This document shows positions 35,955 through 45,280 of a stretch of 60,543 nucleotides of DNA, in pieces. The position numbers were made by a program, and so were the translations under genes. Where the stretch lies: the IMG/VR virus record IMGVR_UViG_3300046507_000399, positions 1 to 60,543 of that record; one strand, given 5' to 3'. The stretch's first letter is position 1. Each line of letters opens with the position of its first letter. The notes below the pieces were generated by a model, which was not told the DNA's origin, did no database searches, and saw only the letters and a program-made list of their open reading frames with translations. The DNA comes from a virus.

Positions 35955-36191
35955 GTGGCGGCGTGCTTCTGTCGCGGCGGCCCCGACTGCTGCATCCATC
36001 GCAACACCCAGGCCGACCTTGACCGCAAGATCGCCGAGGCCTTCGACAAGGCACGCCGCCAAGACACCCGAAAGCGCTGCTTCGCCTATTGCGGCGACGC
36101 CTGCACTTGCGGGGCCAAGGAGGAGGAAGACTACCTCCGCGCCATCGTCGGCGGCCCGCTGAACGGCCTCCTGGAAAACCTAATCGCCTGA
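35955..36191 (+). CDS. 78-aa cysteine-rich protein
   Basis: GTG start (MAACFCRGGPDCCIHRNTQA). Eight or so cysteines in 'FCRGGPDCC' and 'CFAYCGDACTCG' likely bind one or two zinc ions; the middle is a charged helix. Function unknown. Confidence 0.6.
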   Translation: MAACFCRGGPDCCIHRNTQADLDRKIAEAFDKARRQDTRKRCFAYCGDACTCGAKEEEDYLRAIVGGPLNGLLENLIA

Positions 36192-36216
36192 CGGCGAGCC
36201 CCATAGGAGGCCCGAC

Positions 36217-36501
36217 ATGCACTCGACCCGTCGCGCCTACATCGAGATCGCTGCCGCGTGCTTGGCCGACATCGGCCCCCTGATGGACGCTGGCCTTGAG
36301 GTCATCGCCTCGGCCCAGTCCGAAAGCCTTGGGGTGATCAAGCTCCTGATCGCCGGCGACAGCCTCCCCGAGGAGTGTGAAACCAGCCGCGACGCCTGCC
36401 TGACCCAGATCCCCACGGTGACGGTGGAACTGACCCACGAAGCCTATGGCCGCCAACGCATCGTCAAGGTGACCAAGATCACCGCGCATAAGGCGGCGTG
36501 A
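36217..36501 (+). CDS. hypothetical 94-aa protein
   Basis: Starts MHSTRRAYIEIAAACLADIG; helical first half, then 'TVTVELTHEAYGRQRIVKVT'. No recognised domain. Confidence 0.6.
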   Translation: MHSTRRAYIEIAAACLADIGPLMDAGLEVIASAQSESLGVIKLLIAGDSLPEECETSRDACLTQIPTVTVELTHEAYGRQRIVKVTKITAHKAA

Positions 36502-36502
36502 C

Positions 36503-36628
36503 GTGGAAACCATCATCGAACATGCCGGCTTCTTCATCGCCGGGGGCATCGTCACCATCGTTGTCGCGCTCTGGGCCGGCTACCAGCTGATCAAGCGCCT
36601 CTACCGGCGCATCGCGCGGGGGTACTGA
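36503..36628 (+). CDS. 41-aa membrane protein
   Basis: GTG start with AAGGCGG upstream; [20 protein letters not shown] then [18 protein letters not shown]. One membrane helix and a basic tail. Its stop overlaps the small terminase start (TGATG). Confidence 0.55.
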   Translation: METIIEHAGFFIAGGIVTIVVALWAGYQLIKRLYRRIARGY

Positions 36629-37074
36629 TGGCCGCTCCCGAAGGTAACCAGTTCTGGAAGGTGCGTAGCTCCCACGGACGCAAGCCCATCTTCGCCGGCC
36701 CCGACTCCCTCTGGGACGCCGCCGTCGAGTATTTCGAGTGGGTGGAAGCCAACCCCCTGAAGGAATCCCAGGCCTTCGCCTACCAGGGCGTCGTGACCGC
36801 GCACGAGCTGCCGAAGATGCGCGCCATGACACTCTCGGGCTTGTGCCTGTTCCTCGACATCACTCGCGAGACGTTCGGCCAATACCGCGATAAACAAGGA
36901 TTTTCTGACGTCACAACGCGCATTGACGATGTGATCCGCACTCAGAAGTTCGAGGGCGCCTCGGCGGGCCTGCTCAATCCGAACATCATCGCCCGCGATC
37001 TGGGCCTGGCTGAGAAGTCGGAAATCAGCGCCGGCGTCACGCTCAACGTCACGCCGGACGACGCCGCGCTCTAG
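36628..37074 (+). CDS. terS: terminase small subunit
   Basis: 148 aa. '[20 protein letters not shown]' and '[20 protein letters not shown]' (HTH), '[20 protein letters not shown]' match P22 gp3-type small terminases. Binds the packaging start site and assembles on the large subunit encoded 2 bases downstream. The P22-like type suggests headful packaging, in line with the circularly permuted ends. Confidence 0.8.
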   Translation: MAAPEGNQFWKVRSSHGRKPIFAGPDSLWDAAVEYFEWVEANPLKESQAFAYQGVVTAHELPKMRAMTLSGLCLFLDITRETFGQYRDKQGFSDVTTRIDDVIRTQKFEGASAGLLNPNIIARDLGLAEKSEISAGVTLNVTPDDAAL

Positions 37075-37076
37075 AG

Positions 37077-38414
37077 ATGGCGGTCGTTCTGACGCCCAAG
37101 CAGGTCGAGGCCAATCGACTGCTCGGGTCGGCCGCGTCGAACATCATGCTTCGGGGCGGGTCGCGGTCCGGGAAGACGTTCCTACTGTTGCGGGCGATCA
37201 TCCAGCGGGGATTGAATGCGCCCTGCAGCCGTCACGCGATCTGGCGCCACCGCCTCAATCACGCCCGGGCTTCGATCTGGAATGACACCCTGCCCAAGGT
37301 GCAGGCGACGTGCTTCCCCGACGTTCGGATCCACAAGAGCGAAGTCGAGCTGATCGCCACGCTGCCGAACGACAGCGAGATCGTGCTGGGCGGCTTGGAT
37401 GACAAGGCCCGAGTCGAGAAGGTTCTGGGCCAGGAGTACTCGACCCTCTATTTCAACGAGAGCAGCCAGATACCGTGGTCGTCGGTCGACACGGCGATGT
37501 CGCGCTTGGCGCAAAACGTGCTGCTCGACCCAGCCATCGCCGCGGCTACCGGCCGCACTCATCTGCCGCTGAAGGCCTACTTCGACTGCAACCCGCCGTC
37601 CAAGCTCCATTGGAGCTACGAGCTCTTCCGCTCCAAGCTGAAGCCTGGGACGAAGGAGAGGCTTCCAAACCCCGACGACTACGTCGAGATGCTGATGAAC
37701 CCGGCGGACAACCGGGCGAACCTGCCGGCCAAGTACTTCGAGATCCTGGCCAACATGTCCGAGGCCAAGCGCCTGCGCTTCGAGCGTGGCGAGTGGGCGA
37801 GCGAAGTGGCCGGCGCGCTCTGGGCGATCGAGGATCGCATAGGCGCAGACGGTCAGATCATCCAGGGGATCGACAGCGCCAGGATCTCCCCCGAGCAGGT
37901 CCCCGAGCTTCAGCGCATCGTGGTTGCGGTAGACCCATCGGGCACCAAGGGCGACGGCGGAGGCGACGACATCGGGATCGTGGTCGCGGGCAAGGGCGTC
38001 GACGGTCGCGGATACGTCCTGGCTGACCGGACCTGCCAACTGTCCCCGAACGGATGGGGCCGCCGCGCGGTCGAGGCCTACCACGAGTTCAAGGCGGACC
38101 GCGTCATCGGCGAGAAGAACTTCGGCGGCGCCATGGTCCAGTTCGTCATCGAGACGGCGGACAAGGGCGTCCCGTTCAAGGAAGTCACCGCCAGCCGGGG
38201 CAAGTCGGTTCGCGCCGAGCCCGTCGCCGCTCTCTACGAGCAGGGCCGCGTATCGCACGTCGGCCCATTCCCCGACATGGAGGACCAGATGTCGAACATG
38301 ACAGTGGCCGGCTACGTCGGCGAGGGCTCCCCCGACCGCGCTGACGCGCTCGTCTGGGCCCTGACCGAGTTGATGATCGACGAGACGCCCGAATTCGTTT
38401 GGCACGTCGCCTGA
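37077..38414 (+). CDS. terL: terminase large subunit
   Basis: 445 aa. Walker A 'GGSRSGKT' (27-34), then the ATPase core with 'STLYFNESSQ' as Walker B, and a C-terminal RNase-H nuclease with 'VVAVDPSGT', 'VIGEKNFGG' and 'DRADALVWALTEL'. Drives ATP-dependent packaging into the prohead. Confidence 0.93.
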   Translation: MAVVLTPKQVEANRLLGSAASNIMLRGGSRSGKTFLLLRAIIQRGLNAPCSRHAIWRHRLNHARASIWNDTLPKVQATCFPDVRIHKSEVELIATLPNDSEIVLGGLDDKARVEKVLGQEYSTLYFNESSQIPWSSVDTAMSRLAQNVLLDPAIAAATGRTHLPLKAYFDCNPPSKLHWSYELFRSKLKPGTKERLPNPDDYVEMLMNPADNRANLPAKYFEILANMSEAKRLRFERGEWASEVAGALWAIEDRIGADGQIIQGIDSARISPEQVPELQRIVVAVDPSGTKGDGGGDDIGIVVAGKGVDGRGYVLADRTCQLSPNGWGRRAVEAYHEFKADRVIGEKNFGGAMVQFVIETADKGVPFKEVTASRGKSVRAEPVAALYEQGRVSHVGPFPDMEDQMSNMTVAGYVGEGSPDRADALVWALTELMIDETPEFVWHVA

Positions 38415-39691
38415 TGGGCTGGTGGGACCGCCTCCGCGGACGCGAGGCCAAGCACTCGGCCGTTGGACCGATCGTCGCGACAGCGCTCGTCGGACAGCCG
38501 GCCTGGACGCCTCGCGACTACAAGCAGCTTGCCGAAGAGGCTTATCGCCGCAACGCCATCGCCTACCGCTGCGTGAAGATGATCGCCTCGGCCGGCGCGG
38601 CGATGCCGTGGGTCGCCTACAATGGCGTCAGGGAGCGCGCGGAGAACGATCCCCTTCTGAAGCTGCTGGCGAACCCGAACCCGAACTGCGGCGGCCAGCA
38701 ACTGTTCGAGGCGTACTTCGCCTACATGCTGCTCGCCGGGCAGGGCTACATCGAGGGCGTCGGCCCGAACGACGCGGCGCCGCCGAGTGAGCTGTGGATC
38801 CACCGACCCGACCGCATGAAGGTCATCCCCGGCAAGTTCGGCCTGCCCGAGGGCTACCGCTACGAGGTCAACGGCCTGGCCAAGGATTGGCAGGCCGACC
38901 CGATCACCGGCAGGGGGCCGATCCTTCACGTCAAGGAGTTCAATCCCCTCGACGACTGGTATGGGATGCCGCGCGTCGACCCTGCCGCCTACGCCATCGA
39001 CCGCCACAACGCCGGCTCGGCCCACAACAAGGCGCTGCTCGACAACGGCGGCCGACCGTCCGGCGTCCTGAGTTTCAAGTCGGTCACGGTCAACGGCACG
39101 TCCACGAACGCCCCGCAGGACATCGTAGATCTGGCCAAGAAGCGCCTGCTCGAGAGCAGCCGCGACCTGACCAAGCGCGGCGAACCTCTAGTCCTGTCCG
39201 GTGACGTCGACTGGCACGAGATGGGCATCAGCCCGAAGGACATGGACTTCGGCGAGAGCATGGACGCCGCAGGCCGCGACATCTGCTCCGCCTTCGGCGT
39301 TCCGCACATCCTCGTCGTGCCCGGCCAAGCCACCTACAACAACCTCCGCGAGGCGCGCCTGCAGCTCTACGAGGACACCGTCCTTCCGCTGGCCACCCAG
39401 CTGCGCGGTGCTCTGAACACCTGGCTCACGCCGAAATTCGGAACCCGCCTGCGCCTCGAACACGATCTTGACGAGGTCCCGGCCCTGGAGCCGCGCCGCG
39501 AGGCCAAGCGCAAGAGCACCATCGACCTGTTCAAGGCCAAGATCATCACCCGCAACGAGGCCCGCGACGCGCTTCAGTACGACGAGATCGAGGGCGCCGA
39601 CGGTGCGGCCTTCGACACGTCGACCCAGCCCGCCGCTGACGCCGCCAAGCCGGACGTGACCAACCCAGACACCACGGCAGGAGACGCATGA
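38414..39691 (+). CDS. portal protein, HK97 family
   Basis: 425 aa from ATG 38414 (MGWWDRLRGREAKHS). 'EEAYRRNAIAYRCVKMIASA', 'NPLDDWYGMPRVDPA', 'FGVPHILVVPGQATYNNLRE' are typical HK97-type portal segments. Forms the dodecameric DNA gate at one head vertex. Overlaps the terminase stop by one base. Confidence 0.92.
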   Translation: MGWWDRLRGREAKHSAVGPIVATALVGQPAWTPRDYKQLAEEAYRRNAIAYRCVKMIASAGAAMPWVAYNGVRERAENDPLLKLLANPNPNCGGQQLFEAYFAYMLLAGQGYIEGVGPNDAAPPSELWIHRPDRMKVIPGKFGLPEGYRYEVNGLAKDWQADPITGRGPILHVKEFNPLDDWYGMPRVDPAAYAIDRHNAGSAHNKALLDNGGRPSGVLSFKSVTVNGTSTNAPQDIVDLAKKRLLESSRDLTKRGEPLVLSGDVDWHEMGISPKDMDFGESMDAAGRDICSAFGVPHILVVPGQATYNNLREARLQLYEDTVLPLATQLRGALNTWLTPKFGTRLRLEHDLDEVPALEPRREAKRKSTIDLFKAKIITRNEARDALQYDEIEGADGAAFDTSTQPAADAAKPDVTNPDTTAGDA

Positions 39692-40407
39692 CCATGGATC
39701 GCTTCAACTGCCGCATGGAGATCAAGTTCGCCGGCGACGAGGCCAAGACGGGGGCGTTCTCCGGCTACGGAGCGATCTTCGGCAACGTCGACAGCTACGG
39801 CGACGTCATCCAGAAAGGCGCGTTCAAGGAGACCTTGCGCGAGGCCAAGAAGGCCGGCCGCATGCCCAAGATGCTGCTGCAGCACGGCATGGGCTTCTCG
39901 ACGATGGACGACATCCCCGTCGGCCTCTGGAACTCGATGGAGGAGGACGACGTCGGCCTGAAGGTCGAAGGCGAGCTTTTCGCCCTCACGACCGAGCGCG
40001 GGCAATACATCTACGAGGGCATGAAGACCGGCGCTATCGACGGCCTTTCGATCGGGTTCAAGGCCAAGGAGTTCACCTTCGGCACGAAGCCGGACGAGCC
40101 CCGCCGCACCCTCAAGAAGCTGGACCTCCACGAGGTCAGCATCGTGACATTCCCAGCGAACGACCGCGCCCGCATGACGGGCGTCAAGTCGGCAGCCGAC
40201 TACACCCCCCAAGATTGGCGCGCTCTTGAAGCGGTCCTTCGTGACGAAGGGCTTTCGCGCTCGGACTCGGTCAAGGCCGTGTCCGGCTTCAAGGCATATC
40301 TCCAGCGTGACGCTGGGGTTTCGGATCCCGCCCCTCGCGACGAGACGGCGGCCGAGGAACAGCAGCTCCGCGAACTCGCGGGGCGCATCCGGGCCCTCTC
40401 GGCCTAA
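39688..40407 (+). CDS. HK97-type prohead protease
   Basis: 239 aa. 'FSGYGAIFGNVDSYGDVIQK', 'LLQHGMGFSTMDDIPVGLWN', 'GAIDGLSIGFKAKEF', 'LDLHEVSIVTFPANDRARM' show the conserved His and Ser (GLSIGF) of family S78. Cleaves the scaffold-like N-terminus of the capsid protein during maturation. ATGA overlap with the portal. Confidence 0.9.
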   Translation: MTMDRFNCRMEIKFAGDEAKTGAFSGYGAIFGNVDSYGDVIQKGAFKETLREAKKAGRMPKMLLQHGMGFSTMDDIPVGLWNSMEEDDVGLKVEGELFALTTERGQYIYEGMKTGAIDGLSIGFKAKEFTFGTKPDEPRRTLKKLDLHEVSIVTFPANDRARMTGVKSAADYTPQDWRALEAVLRDEGLSRSDSVKAVSGFKAYLQRDAGVSDPAPRDETAAEEQQLRELAGRIRALSA

Positions 40408-40431
40408 CCCTACATCACACGGAAAAATCAG

Positions 40432-41736
40432 ATGAGCGACACGGACAAGACCGCCGCTGGCGAAGTCATGCGCGCGTTCGAGGAATTCAAGGCCACGAAC
40501 GACAAGCGCCTGGCGGAAATCGAGAAGAAGGGCGTCGCCGATCCCACGACCGAGGCCAAGCTGGTCAAGATCGAGGGCGACATCGCCAGGTTCGAAGACC
40601 TGAACCAGAAGGTCACCGCCTCCGACCAGGAAGCCAAGGCCGCCAAGGAAGAACTCGCCGAGCTGAAGGGCAAGTTCGACGGCCTGTCGACGGCCCTGCG
40701 CCGCACCGGCGGTTCCGCCGATCCGGCGGAACGCGCCCAGGAACTGAAAGCCGCCCGCAACCACTGGGCCCGCGGCGTCATCGCCTCGACCGTGCCCGGC
40801 ATGCAGCCCACCGCCGAGCAGTTGAAGGCCCTGGCCGACGTCGACGCCGAGTTCAAGGCGCTGTCGGTCAACAACGACTCGACCGGTGGCTACTTGGCTC
40901 CGGCCGAATACGTCCGCGAGATCATCAAGGGCGTGACCGAGATCAGCGCGCCGCGGCTCCTGGTCCGCGTCCGCTCGACCGGCGCCAAGTCGATCATGCT
41001 GCCCAAGCGGACCGGCCAATTCGCCGCCCAGCGCGTGGCCGAGCAGGGCACCCGTTCCGAAACGGACGGCCTGCGCTACGGCATGGTCGAGATCGTCGCG
41101 CCGGAGATGTTCGCCCTGATCGACATCAGCCAGCAGAACCTCGAGGACAGCGCGTTCGACCTCGAAGCCGAGCTGTCGATGGAGGCGGTCGAGCAGTTCG
41201 CCGTCAAGGAAGGCACCGAGTTCGTCTCGGGCACCGGTGTCGGCGAGATGGAAGGCATCCTGACCAATGCCGACGTGTCCGCCACCAACTCGGGCTCGGC
41301 CACCACGATCAAGGGCACCGGCACCGGCGGCGACGGCGACGGCCTGTTGTCGCTGAAGTACGGCATCAAGACCGCCTATGCCCGCAACGCCACATGGATC
41401 ATGAACCGGACCACCCTGGGCAGCGTCCGTCGCCTGAAGGACGGCCAGGGCGCCTACGTCTGGCAACCGGGCATCGCCGATGGTCGCCCCAACACCATCG
41501 ACGGCGACCCCTACGTGGAAGTGCCGGACATGCCGTCGGAGGGCGTGAACACCTATCCCGTGGCCTACGGCGACTTCCGCCGCGCCTACTCGATGGTGGA
41601 CCGTGTCGCCATGCAACTGCTCCGCGACCCCTACACCCAGGCCACGTCGGGCAACATCCGGTTCCTGTTCCGTCGTCGCGTCGGCGGCGCCGTGGTGCTG
41701 GCCGAGGCCATCCGCAAGCTGAAGTGCTCGACCTAA
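40432..41736 (+). CDS. major capsid protein, HK97 fold
   Basis: 434 aa. N-terminal 110 residues are a charged coiled coil (the delta domain removed by the protease). The capsid domain begins near 'STGGYLAPAEYVREIIKGVT' and includes 'SQQNLEDSAFDLEAELSMEA', 'FVSGTGVGEMEGIL' and 'GDFRRAYSMVDRVAMQLLRD'. Confidence 0.93.
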   Translation: MSDTDKTAAGEVMRAFEEFKATNDKRLAEIEKKGVADPTTEAKLVKIEGDIARFEDLNQKVTASDQEAKAAKEELAELKGKFDGLSTALRRTGGSADPAERAQELKAARNHWARGVIASTVPGMQPTAEQLKALADVDAEFKALSVNNDSTGGYLAPAEYVREIIKGVTEISAPRLLVRVRSTGAKSIMLPKRTGQFAAQRVAEQGTRSETDGLRYGMVEIVAPEMFALIDISQQNLEDSAFDLEAELSMEAVEQFAVKEGTEFVSGTGVGEMEGILTNADVSATNSGSATTIKGTGTGGDGDGLLSLKYGIKTAYARNATWIMNRTTLGSVRRLKDGQGAYVWQPGIADGRPNTIDGDPYVEVPDMPSEGVNTYPVAYGDFRRAYSMVDRVAMQLLRDPYTQATSGNIRFLFRRRVGGAVVLAEAIRKLKCST

Positions 41737-41763
41737 GAGCCTGACGCCGGCCTGAACCCTCAT

Positions 41764-41790
41764 GGGGCCGTCCAGAGCGGCGGCCCCTTT
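41764..41790 (+). terminator. hairpin after the capsid gene
   Basis: GGGGCCG (41764-41770) with CGGCCCC (41781-41787), followed by TTTCTCCCC. Probably a partial terminator or mRNA-stability element that lowers expression of downstream genes relative to capsid. Confidence 0.5.
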
Positions 41791-41818
41791 CTCCCCATCT
41801 CGACAAGGAAACCTCGCC

Positions 41819-42250
41819 ATGTGGGATCTCCACAACAACATCAAGCGCGTGCGCTCGATCTCGCCCGTCGCGATCGGCACCACGGGCACCGGCCAAACCG
41901 GCAAGATCGTCGACCGCGCAGGCTTTGACGCCGTTGAATTCGAGCTGGACTATGGCTCGATCACCGCCACCAACGCCGTGTTCAGCGTCGTGCTGAAGGA
42001 GGGTGACGCGACCGGCACGATGACGTCGATCGCCGACGCCGACCTCCTGGGCAGCGAGTCGGCCGCCGGCATCGCCGCGACCACTCCGCGCACCTCGGGC
42101 GTGTCGAAGAACGTCAGCAAGCGCGTCGGCTACAAGGGCAAGAAGCGCTACGTCCAGGTCTTCAAGCTGTCCTCGACGATCACTGCCGCCACGCCGGTTT
42201 CGGCGACGGTCCTGCTGGGCCGCCCGCGCAACGCGCCCGTCGCGACCTGA
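41819..42250 (+). CDS. structural protein after the capsid (possible head decoration)
   Basis: 143 aa from ATG 41819 (MWDLHNNIKRVRSIS) with AAGGAA upstream. Beta-rich, 'GFDAVEFELDYGSI', 'KRYVQVFKLSS', typical of small proteins that follow the HK97 capsid gene. Decoration or stabilisation role is inferred from position. Confidence 0.65.
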   Translation: MWDLHNNIKRVRSISPVAIGTTGTGQTGKIVDRAGFDAVEFELDYGSITATNAVFSVVLKEGDATGTMTSIADADLLGSESAAGIAATTPRTSGVSKNVSKRVGYKGKKRYVQVFKLSSTITAATPVSATVLLGRPRNAPVAT

Positions 42251-42347
42251 TCCGAGAAGCGCGCGACTAGGGCATGCAACCCGAAAAGCCGTTCCCCGGA
42301 CGGTCTGTCGCGCGCGCCTCGTTCCGGGCCATTTGCGGGAAATGGAT

Positions 42348-43094
42348 ATGGAAGAGAACAAAGGGCCCGGTCACGTCGTGATCCTGGGCCTTGGCCCATC
42401 GGCCGAGCAATACATCGACCTCACCAAGCGCCTCGGAGGGCGCCGCGCCTTCGCTGATCAGGTCTGGGCCATCAACGGCCTGGGCGACATCGTCCAGTGC
42501 GACCTCGTCTTCCACATGGACGACATCAGGGTGCAGATGCTGCGCGCCGATGCCAAGCCGCGAAGCAACATCGCGGTCATGGTCGACTGGCTGCGGACGA
42601 CGAAGACGCCGGTGATCACGAGCCGGGCGCATCCCGATTTCCCCGCCATGGTGGAGTTCCCGCTGCAGGACGTGATCAACGGCCTGGGCTACGCCTACTT
42701 CAACGGAACGGCCGCCTACGCCGTCGCCTACGCCATCCACCTGGGCGCCACCAAGATCAGCTTCTTCGGCTGCGACTTCACCTATCCGAACGCCCACCAT
42801 GCCGAGAAGGGCAGGGCCTGCGTCGAGTTTTGGATCGGCGTCGCCGCGGCGCGCGGAATCGAACTCGGTTTCGCCGACTCCACGTCGCTCATGGACACCA
42901 TCGACGAGCCAAGCAACCCGACGGAACTCGGCGTCTACGGCTACGACTTCGATCACGTCCGGGTCGAGACCGTCGACGGTCTGGCCAAGATCCGTTTCGA
43001 GCCCCGCGACACGCCACCTACGGCCGACGCGGTCGAGGCGGCCTATGACCACACCAAGCACCCCGTCGCGCCCGGCCTGATGGCCAAGGCCTAA
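42348..43094 (+). CDS. Rossmann-like enzyme in the head cluster (DUF115-like)
   Basis: 248 aa from ATG 42348 (GGGAA 6 bases upstream; ATG 42342 is the alternative). 'HVVILGLGPSAEQYIDLTKR', 'VWAINGLGDIVQCDLVFHMD', 'VITSRAHPDFP' and 'LGATKISFFGCDFTYPN' recall DUF115/MAF-type transferases and sialyltransferase-like folds that bind nucleotides. An enzyme amid head genes is unusual; it might modify virion proteins or a surface sugar. Confidence 0.5.
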   Translation: MEENKGPGHVVILGLGPSAEQYIDLTKRLGGRRAFADQVWAINGLGDIVQCDLVFHMDDIRVQMLRADAKPRSNIAVMVDWLRTTKTPVITSRAHPDFPAMVEFPLQDVINGLGYAYFNGTAAYAVAYAIHLGATKISFFGCDFTYPNAHHAEKGRACVEFWIGVAAARGIELGFADSTSLMDTIDEPSNPTELGVYGYDFDHVRVETVDGLAKIRFEPRDTPPTADAVEAAYDHTKHPVAPGLMAKA

Positions 43095-43127
43095 ACCGCC
43101 GCTGCGCCGGCGAAAGAGGACACGCCC

Positions 43128-44015
43128 ATGCTCGTCAACGTCATCAAGACCTTTCCGTACAGCGAGGACCCGCGCGGACTGGAGATCAGGCACGCCGAGC
43201 TAGGCGAGCGCGAGATCCCCGACAGCATCGTCGCGGGCCTGGTCTCGGAGGGCTATATCGAGCAGCCCGAAGACATGGAGCCCGTTCCGTTCGCCACTCA
43301 ACGTCGCAAGCTGATCGTCGACCGGGTGGTTGGCCTGTTCCGCGCTCATCTGGAAACGGTCTGCGATGATGAGCTGCTGCACATCGAGCGTAGCGCCGAG
43401 CGGCAAGCCGCCGATGAGGCCGAACGCAAAGCACACCAGGCCAGCGAAGCGGATGATCGCGCTGAAGCCGAGTTCAACCTGGAGGGCCTGGCAGGGCTCG
43501 GGGAAATGGACCTGAGCGCGGCTGAACTCTTCGACGTCATGTACCGAAACCCGACCTCGGGCGAGCAGCTGGCCGACAAGGGTCTGACCCGAGAAGATGC
43601 CGACGCCCGCGCCAAGGCGCTCGCCGAAATGGACGAGCCGGCCGCCGATATCCAGATTGTGGCGCACGTCGAGCAAGCGGCGGATGATGACGGGGGCTAT
43701 ATCGTGCCGCCAGCCGTCGAGACGGTCGCCATTCCCGATGGCTGGCAGTCCTTGCACCACAAGACCCGCGGCGCCCTGGCCAAGAAGCTGGGCTGGGTCG
43801 ATGGCGAGCCGACGGCTGAACAGGCCAACGGCTGGATCGCCGACATTCTGGTGCACCGCGAGCGCGCCGCGCCTCGTGAAGACCTGGGCGGCCTGTCGCT
43901 CCAGGAAGTCCATGCCACCCTGACCGCCGCTGGCGTCGAGTGGGACGCCGACACCTCGCCGGCCGACCTGCTGGCGCTGTACGAACTGGCTAAGGCTGAG
44001 AAGGCGGGCGCGTAA
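43128..44015 (+). CDS. hypothetical head/connector-region protein
   Basis: 295 aa. N-terminal 'NVIKTFPYSEDPRGLEIRHA' and 'REIPDSIVAGLVSEGYIEQ', an acidic Ala/Glu-rich middle, and a C-terminal part with two small repeats ('LGWVDGEPTAEQANGWIADI', 'LTAAGVEWDADTSPADLLAL') of HeH/LEM-like helices. Function unknown; location suggests virion assembly. Confidence 0.6.
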   Translation: MLVNVIKTFPYSEDPRGLEIRHAELGEREIPDSIVAGLVSEGYIEQPEDMEPVPFATQRRKLIVDRVVGLFRAHLETVCDDELLHIERSAERQAADEAERKAHQASEADDRAEAEFNLEGLAGLGEMDLSAAELFDVMYRNPTSGEQLADKGLTREDADARAKALAEMDEPAADIQIVAHVEQAADDDGGYIVPPAVETVAIPDGWQSLHHKTRGALAKKLGWVDGEPTAEQANGWIADILVHRERAAPREDLGGLSLQEVHATLTAAGVEWDADTSPADLLALYELAKAEKAGA

Positions 44016-44018
44016 GCC

Positions 44019-44282
44019 ATGGTCGGCCTCGTCGCGCTGCACTTCGGAGGCGAAGCCGTGATGGACGCGGTCAATCTGGTGATTGCAGCACACGAGGCCC
44101 TGACCAAGCGTCACGGCGATCGGTACCGCACCTTGGAGCGCCGCATCGAGACTATCATCGAGAGCGGCGACTTTGGCGCGATAGAACATCACGACCTCGG
44201 CGACGGCCACATCGAGCTTTCCGCACCGCCCAATCTGACCGAGTTGATCCGCGACGCGCGGGCGTTCGGCGTGATCCAGTAG
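44019..44282 (+). CDS. hypothetical 87-aa protein
   Basis: Starts MVGLVALHFGGEAVMDAVNL; an alternative start at the second Met (44061) lacks a clear ribosome-binding site. Helical then beta. No recognised family. Confidence 0.55.
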   Translation: MVGLVALHFGGEAVMDAVNLVIAAHEALTKRHGDRYRTLERRIETIIESGDFGAIEHHDLGDGHIELSAPPNLTELIRDARAFGVIQ

Positions 44283-44291
44283 GGAGAGCCC

Positions 44292-44876
44292 ATGGCCCTG
44301 ACGCCTGAAACCGGCTCTGGCGTGGCCGGGGCTGACAGCTACTTCGCCCTGACCGCCTCGACGGCCTACTGGACGGCCCGGCCGCATGATGCCCTTGGCG
44401 TTGCATGGCTCGCCGCCACCAGCACGAACCAAGACGGCGCGGCGCGTGAGGCTACCGCCTACCTCGACGGCGTCTGGGGCTCGCTCTATCGGGGCAGCCG
44501 CAAGACCACGACCCAAGGTCTGCTCTGGCCGCGCGTGAGCCGCGCCGTGCTGGATCCGACGCTCTACGACAGCCTCGACGACTTCGAAGCCGCTCAGGCC
44601 GAGACGGACGCGCCAATCATAGGAGCCGATGGCCTGGAGCTGGCCGCCCTGCCGGCTCAGATCGTCACCGCCGCGATCGAACTCGCCGCCCGGGCCCTGA
44701 CCGCGCGGCTGGCGCAGGACAAGACTGAGACCGGTTGGCTGAAGCGCGAGAAGGTCGGACCGATCGAGACCGAATGGGGCTCTGGCGGTGTTCCTGGCGG
44801 CTCCTACGGGTTCATCGACGACATGCTCCGCCCCGTCCTCATCGGGCAGCGCAACGCTTCGTGGGCATGGGCGTGA
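44292..44876 (+). CDS. head-tail connector (DnaT-like/gp6-type) protein
   Basis: 194 aa. 'SGVAGADSYFALTASTAYWT', 'REATAYLDGVWGSLYRGSRK' and 'TTQGLLWPRV' are the recurring pattern of this connector family. Sits directly under the portal ring. Preceded by AGGGAG. Confidence 0.75.
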   Translation: MALTPETGSGVAGADSYFALTASTAYWTARPHDALGVAWLAATSTNQDGAAREATAYLDGVWGSLYRGSRKTTTQGLLWPRVSRAVLDPTLYDSLDDFEAAQAETDAPIIGADGLELAALPAQIVTAAIELAARALTARLAQDKTETGWLKREKVGPIETEWGSGGVPGGSYGFIDDMLRPVLIGQRNASWAWA

Positions 44877-45280
44877 CGGCCTACGATCTCCGGGCTCAGG
44901 CAACCGCCGCCGCCAAGCTCGCGCCTGTCGCGCGGGGCGGGAAGGGCCAGGCCGTCACCCTGACCTGGCAAGCCTCGTCCACCTACAATCCGGACACGGG
45001 CGCGAGCACCACGCCCAGCCCTGTAACCCAGGCCTGTAGCGGCATCGAGGAGCAGTACGCCGCATTCTTCGTCAACGGGTCCAGCGTCCTGACCGGCGAC
45101 ACCAAGTTCATGCTGTCGCCGCTGACTGTCGCCGGCGCCGTGGTCGACCTGCACGAAGGCGAGAAGGGCAAGATGACCCTCACCCTCGCCGACGGCTCGG
45201 TAAAGTCTGTGATCCGGTCAGAGCCGTTCCGGCCGGCCGGGGCACTGGTGTTCGCCTACTTGCAGCTCAGGGGGGCGTGA
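44873..45280 (+). CDS. head-closure/head-tail joining protein
   Basis: 135 aa from GTG 44873 overlapping the previous stop (ATG 44867 possible). Beta-rich: 'GQAVTLTWQASSTYNPDTGA', 'FFVNGSSVLTGDTKFMLSPL'. Gene order matches HK97-like head-closure proteins. Confidence 0.6.
   Translation: MTAYDLRAQATAAAKLAPVARGGKGQAVTLTWQASSTYNPDTGASTTPSPVTQACSGIEEQYAAFFVNGSSVLTGDTKFMLSPLTVAGAVVDLHEGEKGKMTLTLADGSVKSVIRSEPFRPAGALVFAYLQLRGA

Noticed and set aside
35461-36558. 365-codon minus-strand frame opposite the tRNA and small genes
   Set aside because: Runs antisense through the tRNA and four plus-strand genes with good ribosome-binding sites.
37182-38405. 407-codon minus-strand open frame
   Set aside because: Antisense to the terminase large subunit, whose motifs are unambiguous.
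39574-41904. Very long minus-strand open frame (776 codons) opposite the protease and capsid genes
   Set aside because: It mirrors well-supported plus-strand head genes; its composition (repetitive Gly/Val/Arg/Leu) is typical of the complement of high-GC coding sequence.
43200-44903. 567-codon minus-strand open frame
   Set aside because: Shadow of the connector-region genes on the plus strand; no ribosome-binding site or domain.
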